Below, in pieces: positions 35,257-48,932 of a stretch of 64,000 nucleotides of DNA; position 1 is the stretch's first letter; each line of letters starts with the position of its first letter. Source of the stretch: Trileptium ribeirensis (lineage: Eukaryota > Nematoda > Enoplea > Enoplida > Thoracostomopsidae); contig JASANE010018279.1 of NCBI GenBank assembly GCA_030248225.1, positions 1 to 64,000 of the forward strand, read 5' to 3'. The notes under the pieces were generated by a model. It saw nothing but the letters and a program-made list of their open reading frames with translations. It was not told the origin of the DNA and searched no databases. A program made the translations under genes and the position numbers.

Positions 35257-38137
35257 CGGCTTTTGCCTGTTTCTTTGTTGCTGCGTGCTTGTTGACTGTT
35301 GTTTGGTTACTGTTGCAGACTCACTTCTTTAGAGTCTGTTTTAGTTACTGTTCTGATGCTATTGCTGTTGAAGTGTTGTTGATGTTTTGTTGCGTCGCTT
35401 TTGACTTTGTCCAAGAGCAACATTGTTGTTGCTTGCTGTTATATTGTCATCGCTATGAATTCGCAGGAGTGCATAAAAACTGCGCTGACTAAGCTTGACA
35501 AGTACGTATATATATGCACCCGCGGATCCCGACTATGATATGTGCATATAACTGTACTATAAATTTTTCTACTATATATATGTGTGTTTTGAAGTGATAC
35601 CTGCTTTGCTCGGTGATTCTAATAAACTGGAATCTATTTTTTGTGAAACAAACCCTGTGACAACTCGCTGTAACATAAAAGCTCTGTGAAAATTTGTTGT
35701 GATATGCACAAACACTAGTAGAAGTAATAGAAAAGGGATACCACTTTCTCCGGTTGAGCTTTGCTTGATCCCCCTCCGTTCTCACAAAATAGTTCGAGTA
35801 GGGGGTTCATGCCGAATTTTTCTCCGGCGGAAATATGGCCGATGCCTGCAAGACCGGTCCGCAGTTATGAACGTTTGCGAGCGTTCTTTGGCTAGCGCAT
35901 CTGCAGGTGAGTTTAAATTGACTTATGGCCTCCGACTGTCACGGCTAATCAAAGGCCGGTCGATTGTGAACGAGCTTCTTCTAGTTAATGTCGGCGTGTC
36001 CCCTTTTCCATTTTCATCTATACTCAACTATATAGCTATTACTATTATTTAGCAACTCGTCCGACTATTATCCTTTTCGCAATGTTTTATACCATCCCAT
36101 CCACGGCACAGCGTAGGTAGAATAAAATTTCGTTTCGTAGCACTATAGTAATGCGAGATTTACAATGTTAGCACAAACTATTTAACTAAGATAATTTGGG
36201 AGCTTATAATCGTCCGTTCCGTCACTTGTTACAACGATAACGGACTACATGAAGATTGTTTAGAAATCTTATACTCTAGAATCGACCTTGTCCCGATAAC
36301 AGATAACACAAACAGCAGTTTTACTTTTGGAAAGTTCGGAAAATTTGTCCGTTTATTCCACAGAACAATGTCAACAAAGCGATTTTTTAACCTGTCGCAT
36401 AGCAGTTCTAATTTGAACAAATAAAAAATGGCAAATGAAGCAGCATGAGCGGTGCAGCGGCCAGTTTGCCATGGTTATTTAGCAATTTAAGCTAACTGTC
36501 TGTCTCGCCGCATCCTAATGGTTGTAAGTTGCCAGAGTCCCAATTATGTTCAATACTATCAATGGACCAAAATTACGATATAAAGATTTGGCCCAATATC
36601 GGTTAGGAATTAGATATTGAAAAAAATCATCTTCACATTGGCCGTCGTCCGTGTGACTGACAACAAGATGATCTGGAAAAATTGCCAGCTTTAAAGCTCT
36701 AAACAAATATAAACAAACTGCAAACATTATACAAACTTGTACTATGGATGTACCGGCAGCAAATCGTATTTAATTTTAAAACCCGAAACCAGCATTGTTA
36801 CACAGGATGTGTCACTGATGCATTTAAATACAAAGCCTAATCAATATTTTAAAAGAAAGGAAACAGCTAATACGTTCGAGCCTGATAATGCCTACATACG
36901 TGTGGGATAAGCATCTGAACATTACAGCTTTCTGCGCAGAAACATCAAACCTACTCAAGATATAGACTTTAGATGCAAGAGGCAAATTTGAGCCCAAATT
37001 TTGTTTATTTAGTTCTCTATTGATCGGCGTCATTATACATTATTAACATTATGCGACAAATCGGAGCAGTAATCACACATCAACATGTTGCAACTATGTC
37101 TCCAATATGATCAGTTTCACAACATATAGCAAAACCCTGATCTGTATGGCCCATTAAGCGCCCATGATCCGGCAATTTACATATTACAGTAAAATTTCTC
37201 TGTATTTCGAACATTCACGCGTAGTCCTGTACTGTTAGGGCGCTTTGGCTAAATTCCTTTCCTCAACATTCTTATATACACAATTTATAAAATTCCGTAG
37301 CATTCTCGACTTTGGGCTCCATTTCCTAACGTTTCGAAATAACTTGTTAAATTTTTCTGTATTTAGGTTATATCCGTAAATTTCTTTCTAGTATAAGTCA
37401 ATATTACCAGCAACAACGGGTTCATAGATGCTAATTTTTACAATCGCGTCTCTACTTCCTGAAGGATATTAATCCGATTACGTTCTCTCCAGATCTGGCG
37501 ACACGTCAGGCATCAGAGATTGCAAGCCAATATTGTGACACCAGCATATCTTTTTAATCCGGTGAACTGCTTGCTTTCATGGATCTGGAGGGCGATATGC
37601 TGTAGCCAAGGATGTAACACGTATAGTACGTATAATAAGGCTACAGATGAAAAGCGGCACAAACTCTGCAATCTCTGAATTTGATGTTTTGGATATATTC
37701 ATTGAAATACCCACAAAAATTCTCAGTACCTAATTTAGCTTGGAAAAAGGTTTACGTTTACAATTTAGGTTATTTTGGTTATAATACAAATATTTGGGAA
37801 ATTATCTAGATGTGGATAATTTTTTCATTGATTCGGAAATCATTTTCTTATTTTTGGCACATCAGGTTTTGAATCAACACTTTGAGCTGGCGTAGTGTTT
37901 ATATTTGGTGGTCGGATATTCGGCGTGCGGTTTGATGTTAATATTATTTCAATTTTAACGTTACAGCTAACAGATATTTTTCGTGTCGCTTTTACGTTAA
38001 AAAATTAATAAAACATATAAATTATTATAAAATGTTTTAAAACTACCAAAATTATACTTATTTCACTTACAGCCTTAATGGGGGAGATAAAATTTGTCTT
38101 TCAAAATTAAAGTTATGGCTTCATTGCGCCTGGAAAA
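35257..38137. other. No gene recognised
   Basis: The first 200 bases are T/G-rich. A 117-codon plus-strand frame (35699-36052) and several short minus-strand frames lack any recognisable feature. Confidence 0.4.
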
Positions 38138-38140
38138 TTA

Positions 38141-39099
38141 CGCAGATTTCGCAAAATAATGAGTGCAAAAAGTGGACACTTTTGTCTCTAACAGGCGTCT
38201 TCAAGAAACTAAAATCCCTAATGGACGGCTATATGATATTTTACTTTCCTGCAAACGGCTGCTAGAGATTTTTGACTCTAGTGACTGCTTGTTAGATATT
38301 TAAATCTCTAACAGACAGCTGTAAGAGATTTTAGTCTTATATAGAAAGCCAATAATTACAGAAATCTCTAACTGCTAGCTGTTATAGACTAAAATCTCTG
38401 GCAGCTAGCCATAACAGATTATTGTCTCTAATGACTAGCTATTGTCTTATATTAGAAACTTTCGTCTTTACACTCAGTTGTACGATACAAAGGTCTCTAA
38501 TTGCTATCCATTAGGATTTCAAGTATTTAACGGTTGGCAGTAAGAGATTTTTGTATGTTACAGCTGCCTGTAAGAGACAAAAGTTTCTATCAGCTAGCCA
38601 TTAGAGACACAATCTGTAAAGGCCAGCCGTTAGATATTTTAGTCTCTAATGGCTAGCTTTTAGAAACTTTTGTCTCTTACAGCCAGCTATAACATACAAA
38701 AATCTCTTACAGCCAACCGTTAAATATTTGAAATATTAATGGATAGCTATTAGAGACTTTTGTATCATATAACTGGCTGTAAGAGACAAAATTTCAAACA
38801 GCTATCCATTATAGACAATAATCTGTTATGGCTAGCTGCAAGAGATTTTAGTCTCTAACAGCTAGCTGTTAGAGATTTCTGTATTTATTAGCTTTTTATA
38901 TAAAACCTAAAATCTTTACAGCTGTCTGTTACAGATATAAATATCTAACAAGCAGTCATTAGAGACAAAATTCTCTAACAGCCGTTTGCAAGAAACTCAA
39001 ATATCATATAGCCGTCCATTAGAGATTTTAGTTTCTTGTAGGCGGCTGTGAGAGGCCAAAGTGCCCACTTTTTGCACTCATTATTTTGTGAAACCTGCA
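38141..39099. mobile_element. Element C: 959-bp full-length foldback element
   Basis: Flanked by TTA at 38138-38140 and 39100-39102. The tips read CGCAGATTTCGCAAAATAAT and, from the other side, TGCAGGTTTCACAAAATAAT, followed by a shared GAGTGCAAAAAGTGG. The match does not stop at the tip: the whole left half aligns with the reverse complement of the whole right half up to the centre near 38620. Each arm consists of ~30-bp units built on TCTCTAACAGCTAGCTGTTA and its variants, themselves palindromic. There is no coding capacity. Confidence 0.85.
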
Positions 39100-39102
39100 T
39101 TA

Positions 39103-42100
39103 CTGGATGCGTGCAATTTGTTAGCACACTCAAATTTTTAAACTACTAGGTAAATGCTTGTTTATAAGGTCTGCACCCAGAAAATTACCCCTGACTCTAA
39201 AATTCATTCATTCCGTTCATTAAAACAACAATAAGCATTCGATCATTATAGCTTTTGGTTGCGTGATGTGGTTTAAAAAATAAATACCATAGCGCTATCT
39301 GGTTCATTTCGCAGATAGCTCACAACGTAGACCTAAGTTTAGATTAAGAAACAAGCATGCATATTACAATTTAAGAGTTATTTTCGGTGTACCGAGAATG
39401 CTGCATTTTGGCTTAACTTGCACCCAATGAGGTTACACTAGCCGATTTTTTTATCATATCATACAAAGGCAAAGTAGTGCCATTACCAGATTTACACGCG
39501 ACTATCGGTTGATTTAACTTAGAAGAGCTTGTTATTTTGCTTAAGAAGGACTCGACGGTGAGGATTAATAGAAGGTCGCATTGCTGTTTAAGCTAATTAC
39601 GTTTTCTTGACCAGCTTTGGTTTAGAAGAATTTAAAATTAGTTGCTTGGATTAAGCAGACTGAAATTTCGATTTCGATTTCTAATACATCTTGTGCCTGG
39701 GTTTATAATAAATCTGCTAAGCTATATATATATATATATATATCTTTTTTAAATGTTTGCTTGCCCAAGTACGGCCTTATATTAGAAAATATGTGTAGAC
39801 AAAACACAGTGATACAGGCAACACGGAATGATTGTACCACAGTTTGACCGTTTGATCGATCCACATTTCTGGGTATGAAAACCATAAAAATATTATTTCC
39901 CTCTCAGTTTTCCGAGGATTCGTTTTGGTAGCACATATGCTTATCGCTTAGCCATAACTTTGTATTTGTAGGTTTGTTATAAGATTATAAAGTAGTTGAG
40001 TAACATGACAGAATCGATTTTCCATACAAAACGTACTCAATATATACTTTTAGAAAAGACATTTTAACCACCATCATTTATTTATTGTACTAGACAAGTT
40101 AGAAGACCTAAAAGGTGCACAGAAACAGAAAAAGATCCTAAACAATAAACGAGCAATCGTATCCATGCAGCTCGTGGATAAATACAATACTGGTTTTATG
40201 CCTCATTTGCTATGTTGAGTAATAGTTTCTGGTGTGGTGTAATGTAATTCATGTTTGTTATGCTTTAAGTATTGTTGCAAAAGTAGGTCTTTATAAATGG
40301 TTTCACAGTCAAATTTTATATAAGTCTTCTCGTGGACGCCCCGAAATGTTACTCATTATCGCTAACGTTTTGTGTTACGTATAATACACAATATGCAATT
40401 GAACGTTAATTTTTATATTTAAAGCTTAATATCGGTGCATATGTGTTTTATGGATGACTGTTGCAATTACCGCCAGGGTAATAAACAGCCTAGAAAATGC
40501 TACGAATTCATTACTGTTTGTGATGCTAAATTTTGGAACATACTTAATGTATTATGAGTGACCGTGACAACTACTGCCAAGATGCTAAGCTGCCTCGATT
40601 AGGATTAGTATATAGTCATGTTCTCAATCGTTTCTCGCTAACAACGCAAACAGGGTCGCAGCATGCTATTCATATTGGGAATTGCAACTCAGTTGGGAAG
40701 GGCGCCCTAAGGAAAATTGCGGCTGCCACAGGTAAAAATCCAATTTTTGACAATTTTTGCTGAAAAATTTTTGCCAATTTTTGGAAATTTTGCTGCCTGC
40801 CCTTTTGCTGTGGCCCTGTTAACAAGTTACGAATCATGAACATAAATCCAACATATCATCTATAACGGAGTACCTTTCAAGCGGTAGCCTTATTGGTTGC
40901 ATTGGCCTAACACCACTGCAACAGATTTAGCTTATTGGTAATATTTAGTTTCTCTATTTGATTATTCACTCTGTGATAGAGTGAAGGGATTTATCAGGGC
41001 TTATTGGGAATTCCTTTTTACCATCGCCAATGCCACTGTATTTATTGAGCAAACATAAGATAGTCCGCAGAAACGTGCTATTTTTCATCTGATAAAGACT
41101 ATAACTCCATAAAACATTAAAGCACTTAACTTACAGCGTTTGTGATAGAAAATTTCGGAAAATTTATTTAAATATGCACATCTAAATTGTTTGCATTCGT
41201 TTATCTGTACAGAAACGTGGTTGCTTAACATTGCTTTTGAATGTTTTTTCACAGAGAAGTGAGCCAGGAAATGTTTACAGTTTCTAGTAATTCTTGTGGT
41301 ATCGGGTATTTTAACTATAATTTACTGCTGTGACGCAATTAGTTAAATGTTTCTTCAATATATTCGCGAAAGCATATTTCAGGGCACGTGAAATGTCAAA
41401 ACAGAGGTTAGAGGGTACTGAATAATGCTAATTTGCTTTGGTTTTCTTCCACATGCACTAATTTGTTTTAATGAGACAACACAGCTTCTTAAATGCAAAT
41501 TGATTTATTAATCCTTGAAATGGTTCGCTAATGTAACTTTTTTAAGCCTCAGAAACAAAGCTAATTGGAACGATTGTAATGTACGTACCAACGATGTTGG
41601 TGATATAGCCATGAACCTTAAATATTAATCTGACAACAGTTCTTATGCATACGCATATTAAACAGCAGTACAGTTTGGTTGAGCATACAGCTACATCGAA
41701 GTGTTTTCGTCATTCTTTCTCGTTAGCGAAACTAACAACGCGACTAAGGTTTTGACAGAGTTTTGTCAAGCGTTGAAAAGTAATTTTGCTCAAGTGCAGT
41801 GTTTTCTTTTTGTTGCTGACTGCAAAGGCAGCTATGACCCGGGTGCTGCATGCATGGCGACGCTGTTCTTTGGTTGATTTGTTTCGTTCACTCGGGCTAT
41901 AAAGGAAATGAGCACTAGTTGTTGCTGCCTGCAGTGTAGTAGTTATTATTTTATAATTCGTCTTCACCGTATTGTTGCAGCTACCCTATAAGGACGATAT
42001 TCAACTGACGACAACGTCAAGTCAGAACAGAAAATGAAGCAACAACAGCGAAAACGCACAATACAAACGATATGTGAAGATGATAGGTTTTATAGTGCAG

Positions 42101-45100
42101 CTGCAGTATTACATAGAAGGTTTCTTAGTTGGAGTGCTATATTGTGGCCACTAAATAAAACTCTAGTCGTCCCACGAAAGAAACGAAGAACGCGATGAAA
42201 AATGTTGGTAAACAAATTGATTGCCAATTTCATGTTCCATTAGTACATGACTTGTTTAGTGACTGCTTCAAGCAATATCCGCTTTTTCGGTTCATGAGAT
42301 TTAAGAGTGCTGATGTTACAAGCCAAGATTGCTGGAGACTAAATTGGCGACCGCGTGTAAGTAGATTTAATGTTTTGAATCCATTATTGGTACTAGATTT
42401 TAGTACAGCTCAGACTCTTAAAGTACTCGGCGGATGCTTTTCAATTTGCAGAATTTAGAAAAAAAATTTAAATTAACTCAAGTTATTACTATTAGTTTTC
42501 TAACCAATAATGAAAGTCAGTTTTGTACGTATTTAACTCATTCAGAGGTACGAAAATTTTGTTTCATATAGTATGTCAATAACATACATGTAATTTTTGA
42601 GCGCTGTTGAGTGTAACGATTACATACAAACAGAGCTGATACCGTGTCCACGGTATTATTTGGCAACGATGGTAAATGGCGCATGTTTATCGTCTAAACG
42701 AAACTGTTAGCAATCATTTAGAATCTTTTGTCATAAAAACATCTGAAGGTAATTTTGGCTGCCTTAAAATCTTTTAAAGAAGAGATTTTATAGGTCTTTC
42801 CTGGAATTCCTCAACTATAATTTGGTCCATTTTAAAGACGCCGCAGAAATTTTAGTACCGCTCGACTGTGCTACACGATGCAGTTCACAAATTGCTAATA
42901 TTGGTAGCGTTTATGCCCATTTTTCGATTGTCAGGTTCTCAAAGGTAGTCCAAATTTTCATGACTTAGACTTCAACGGCGGATCAACAACATAGACTGAG
43001 CCTTTAGGCTTAGGATTTCATATAAATGGCGATAACCACTTAAGTTGCGAACCGATTTAGTTGATTTTAACATCATTCGATGCTTTAAACGGTATATTAT
43101 GGCTTTATTGAGAAAATTTACTTGTCATAACTATTGCAAATGTGGATATTTTATAAACTGTCTCGTAGAGCTGGGTCTAATAGAACCAAATTCTTCACTT
43201 TATCTTCCCAACTAATTAATTTTGGGCTGGGGATTCTAGGAAAAGCGATATTCCACAGAACAGAGCCATTCGACATTAGTTCGTATATTACCTAACTCGA
43301 ATCGGCGTATATTACCGACTTTTGTAGGGCATTGTTTATATATTATTCTTTGATCGACTATTATGGAGAAGCCCAACAAAGGGCGAGCTGAACAAACAGA
43401 AGAAAACTTGTTGTTTTTAAGGTAGAAGCCCAATTTTGCTTCTCAAAGTGAAAATCATCGCTAAAACTTTGAGGCATAAAAAAGTGATTCGTTCTTTACT
43501 GCATAACATTTTCGGAAATTGTGTTGTTGCGATTAATAGTTTATTCAAATTTTACAATTAGTGATATAATTCGTAAAGCTCTATTTTCCACTTTTAAATG
43601 AAATATTTATAGCGTAATTTAAGTTCTCTCTGATTCATTTATAGCTAAATAAGGTTTCCAAGGTCCTCAGAGCAATGTTAGTACATCTACTTTATAACTC
43701 CAAATTACCTTCATGTTGCATTTATTTGGAGCCGTTGGATTCTAGTTTCGCGGCGTGAACGAAATACACCTGTAAAGTTTCGACATTTTGCAATGGAGAA
43801 TAATAAGTCATTTGTTGCGATATTGTGTACATTAAAAACGAAACAGATAAGCTTTGGAAAGTGTACTTATTTTTCCTCACCATTATCGGCTTACAAAAGG
43901 GCTGCTGATGTTTTTCTGCAGCTTGGAACACTGTTTAAGGAACATTTTTCTGACTCTTAAAATATTGTAATTATTATCTTGTTAGGTCACAATACAAGCA
44001 TATTTATTCATATAAATAGTGGCTCCTTGTGGGCATTTGATTTCTCAACGTTTAAAAACATGAAATAAGTTAGACAACGTTCTGTTTCCAAACTAATTTG
44101 CGCAACATTCTATGTTTAAACATTCCAAACGCTTAAATAATGGCTCTAAACTTCAAAACCCAAGTGATAAATCACTTGAGCTGATAAACGCTTGAAAGTA
44201 TCATAGGTTGGCCTCACAAGAGCTAATAAATCGAAAATTTTATTCCAGAAATTATTATTGTATTAAATCCACATACTCATAAAAAGGATAACACATAATA
44301 CAAGTTTGGATCAAATGTGTTGTCCACTATGTTTTGCCTTTACTGCTTTCGCCTATGTTCAAGCTAAAGGTACGAAACAAACTGATCACTTGAATTTCTA
44401 TTCGTCGCTGAACTTTAACATAGCATTCTGTCAATGAAGAATGTAAATCTCAATTTAAATCTATGTTGAACCAACTCCGTGCACCTCCCACTCCCCCAAC
44501 GGGGCTGTTAAAAGTTGAACCTCCTCCCAGAGGACCTCCATACTTTTTGCCGTTTTTACCGCAATTTTTGCTAACGCGAGGCAGGAAGACGCAGTTTTGT
44601 AGAGCCTTAGTTAAATAACAGTCGGAATAAAATGGAGTTTTAATTAGAGTCTGTATAAACTTCACCTGATTTGGCTGAAATATATGCACTGTGTGTTGTT
44701 ATACAGCCAATGATATGTTTTGTCGAACCCCTTTTTGACCTTACCCGAGAACCTTGAGCCCATTTTTAAGGCCGGAAACAATAATTTCTCTTCCCCATTA
44801 AACTGAAGGAGACAAATTGAGATTTTGGGCTTTCGAATGAGCTATTACGCGAGTCAATCGGCCCAGTCGGAGTTGAGAAATACGTGTAACCCAAAAAAAC
44901 AGTACGTAGACACCGTCGAAATTTACTACTCTTTCCCAGTGAGCATTCTCCACTTCCCTCGTCTCACTTACTACACTCCGAATTCAAATATAGTTGTAGC
45001 ATTTCAATTGCATTTTATGCTGGCTACGAAATATTCGAAGCATTTATTAAAATGTGTGGTTGTTTTGAAACGGTATGTCCAATCCCGTCGATTTCAAATG

Positions 45101-48100
45101 ATATTTGACCGTTCTGTTATTGGTTCCATGATTGGCTGATGGACAATTCGTTTTAACTTAGCCGTCTCAAAATTATTGAGTCGATTCAAGTTCATTTGGC
45201 ATGGGCATTTTTAAATAAAATTTTAAAAGCATACATGCTCACAATTTTAGCAAAAATCGGGCAACAGTGGAAAATTTTTTTTAAAACTTGGCTAAAACAG
45301 GTCTGCGACGCGATGTGGTTGTGGGAAGCTGTCAACGTTTTTCAGCACCCCCTGACGACCTCCCGTTCCGTTGTACCCGCCATCCCTTTGGGACTTCGGA
45401 GCTCGCCTATTTATCACTAAAAGATAACACAAACAACATTATATCATTAAAATGTTAAGAAAGCACATCACACGCACATGTGAAATTAGTTGACTTTCCG
45501 ATTAAACATTATAGGCCAAGGGTAGAAATACGTTTCACGCTGCTGTTTAGTACAGCGTATAATAAATAGCAGTTCTCACGCTGTAATATACAATTCTAGC
45601 TAGCTATCTATATTCATTTGCGAAATATATCGTGCTTACATATTTATCGTTTAATGCATTCATATTTACGGAGCTTTAGACATCATTGCTTCATTTTTGG
45701 AGTTTCAACGCTAAAATGTAATAACGAATTTGCAATCACAGAGTATGATGATGTTTTTGGCTTTTAGATGACCGTGTATGGGACATCCACTTCGAAATAT
45801 CAATTAACATATTTATATTTAATACAGTGTAGTGAGCATGGACCGATGAATTTTTAGTCTCGGAATTACTACAAAACCTCCATGAAAATACCATGACAGA
45901 CTTGGCGATATATAAATTGTAATGCGTCAACCGCGTTGAGAGTTTGGTTACAGAACAATTCATATAGATGCCAGTATTTCATATGCTAGGGATGTGGCTT
46001 ACTAGAATACAGCCTGAAATTAACACCAGAAGTCTACGTTATAACTCGCCCTGTACGATTTTTTGATGTAGGTTTTGCCCTTGTATATATTAATTTTGTT
46101 TTTGCACCACCAGTGTTCAGTAGCCACATCTCAAATGCGTCACAGCTATGTTTAGTGCACTTCTGTGCCTTGTCTCTAACAGCAATGCATTCCATTTGCT
46201 TTGCGATAAAGGATGTTATGTTACATTTTCTTAGTTATATTTCGATTTGCAAGCGCCATGAAAGATTGTCTCCCCTCACAAATCGCCACTTTTTCTTGTG
46301 AAGTTTAGAATATCTGATATAGATGTCTCAAAACTCGCTTAAATCGAATATCTAACATGCGTGATTCAATACCAACCCAGTGCCTCGGAATTTCACTGTA
46401 ACCTTTGATTATAATAATTATTTGTGCTTTGCTTGCAGTGTCAGGTAAACCATTAATTTCTTACAAATCGTAATGGAAGATTGCTCAGGTGGGCAGTACA
46501 ACCACCATATTCACGTTTTGTTACTACAGCAGGTAAATTTGGCGATTTGCTGGGAAGGGTCCGGTTCAAACGCTTATGCGGTCCACGGCTTAAACACCAT
46601 GTAGCGTTCACAGATAACTGAGTGCACTCACTGCACATTATAACATGTTTGGTCGCAACCATAGTTACAAAATATTTTTGTGACGTTTAGCAATATTTCA
46701 GGTCATCGTTATAAAGTTAGTGGAAAAGTAGTTGCATTTACACGGATTCTGTAACAATCACACGAGATATGTTACAAATTAGCGTTGGTTCTATAGCAAT
46801 ATTCTGTTATGTTGTAACAATAATGACGAATATTGTTGCAAAATTCGTCCAATAGGCTAATTATGCAGATTATGAATGAATAAAAATGTATATTGGCTGA
46901 AATTGCTTTGCAGTAACCTCGACAATATATGTTACAATATGCAGTGAGTTCACGTATTTATCTGTGAATGCTGCACTAGTTGAACTGCTATGTATTGAAC
47001 GAGCAGTGCTTGGCTACTATACTTCAAGATATGTTCACGTGACGGTTCTCGAAAGATCAGGACGATAATGTCTGGCAAAGTATCACGTTGTCATATTACA
47101 CATTATTGTCATTGTCAGACTGTGCGTTATAAACTTAAGCTTCGGTTTATGGCCATCTTTGGCTATATTGAGTACAGAAAGCAAGGAGAATTGGCATCAT
47201 GCCAAGATTTAATCAGTAATCCAAGTAATCAGATAAGCGATGAAAATTCAAGGCGAAAAATTTCTACTATCGTTATACATGCCATCAAAATAGAGTTGAG
47301 AAAGGAGATTTTCCGGCTGTAGCCCGGCTTGGCTCTTCGACAATCACGTCCTGCTTGACTCGATTCGCCTGTGACTCAAACAGAACTTAGGCTTTGGCTT
47401 GGCTCTTTGTGAGCCATGTCCGGCTCACTCGGCTCTGCTTTTCCGATGAAAATCCAGGTTCGGCTGTACTCTTAGGCTTCTAAATATAAAAGTTTGCGTT
47501 ACCGAAACACCACAATATACAAACGACTTATATAGTTGATTTTGGAGGTTTTAGTAGCGAACCTGGGGTTATCTCGATTGTTCTTGTTGTTGGCTGGCTG
47601 TTGTCATCCATCAGTGTGGGACTATCGGCCTCCTCTGTGGCACGTTTCTGCCAAAAACGTCAGCGAATATCACCAATGGTGGCCAAATGGGAAGGAAGAC
47701 AGTAAGGAGCGAGTTCGACAAATTCCCAAATTGTAAGTAAAATCCAGAATGAGGGGGAAGGAGCCACCAAGGGATGGACCGGTCTACCAACGGTCGGATA
47801 TACCCTTTACCACTAAATAAGAGTGCGCGAGTTCAAGGGGTAGACATGTCATTGCCCCGGGCAGAGGTACAGAGATTAGGTTAGAATTATATTGTAGCTG
47901 AAGATAAATCGAAATTTACTTTAAGTTGGCCTTCTAAAAGCAAATGTAAAGCTAAACTAAACTAACATTAAACTTCCAGGCTCAGCTGTGTAATCATATG
48001 CACAACGTGAAAACTAATTATCCTAATTCGAGGTGTATTAAGTATATTTATAAACTAACTAAGCAATTGAAGAATTGACACACTTGTAGTGCTCTTGGTT

Positions 48101-48778
48101 GTTGCTACTGATAGTTGTGGAGAAAAAAAATCATTATTATATGGGTCCCCTGTTTTCAAATTTATTATGCTGTAGCGTATTCCAATAACTGGCGACAGCA
48201 GAAGTTTCAAAACAATATAAACAGAGGATGGAGAAATTTGTAATTAAAATTGAAAAGTGGTGGAGGGAAATACCAAGATATTTATTTTAGCTATTTATAT
48301 GAAAAATGTATAATGTGATAACGAAATATGCGAATCAAGCGCTAGGAATAGGTAGTCATAGTCTGATTTTGTGCACTCGACACCCTTCAGCCAGGGCGTG
48401 CTGACAATTAATAGTGGTCGAAATGTATGAACTTTAATTGGTGTTGGCGAATTCGGGTAATCATGCCAACATTGTCTGTACATTGGCGAGTTCGAGTAAC
48501 GAGCTTTGGTATGGCAATAACAATTTTAAGAAATTGATTTTTAATAAACTTAAACATTTGTATCAAATTTTAATTTTTAAAAACGTATAGAATTTTAGCC
48601 ATGGTTTAAGGGTTAAAAGCTTACAATAAATTGAATAATAATAAATGTAATAGTTTTATGGAAGGTTTAGCAAGTTTGGAAGAACTAACTTTACAATTTT
48701 ACTAACTGAGGTTAAGTACTTTATAACACTCACCTCTAAGCTGAAGCGAGTTCGAGTAAACAAATACGCAGCCATACA
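39103..48778. other. AT-rich DNA, no gene recognised
   Basis: Short frames only, none above 105 codons and none with recognisable motifs. There is one (TA)n run at 39723-39743. I see no tRNA or transposon ends. Confidence 0.45.
39723..39743. repeat. (TA)n microsatellite
   Basis: About ten TA units, isolated in AT-rich DNA. Confidence 0.9.
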
Positions 48779-48932
48779 CATACTATAGATGGTAACAGTT
48801 TTTATAATTTTGCATGACTTTTTAGGACAATAATTTAGCAACGATCATGCATCGTAGGATACATGTACCTTAAGTCGTAACTACCTGAAAAATTCGTAGA
48901 GTTCGTAGCCCTGAAAAACCTAAAGTAAGTTG
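48779..48932 (+). repeat. Dispersed direct repeat, copy 1
   Basis: About 150 bases are roughly 90% identical to 63850-64000 in the same orientation, including the word CGTAGGATACATGTACCTTA. The similarity begins near CATACTA in both copies. The second copy is cut by the window end, so the true length is unknown. It could be part of an LTR or another dispersed element. Confidence 0.8.

Noticed and set aside
41400..46700. Short frames as host exons
   Set aside because: They have no recognisable domains, no consistent splice borders and AT-rich composition similar to their surroundings.
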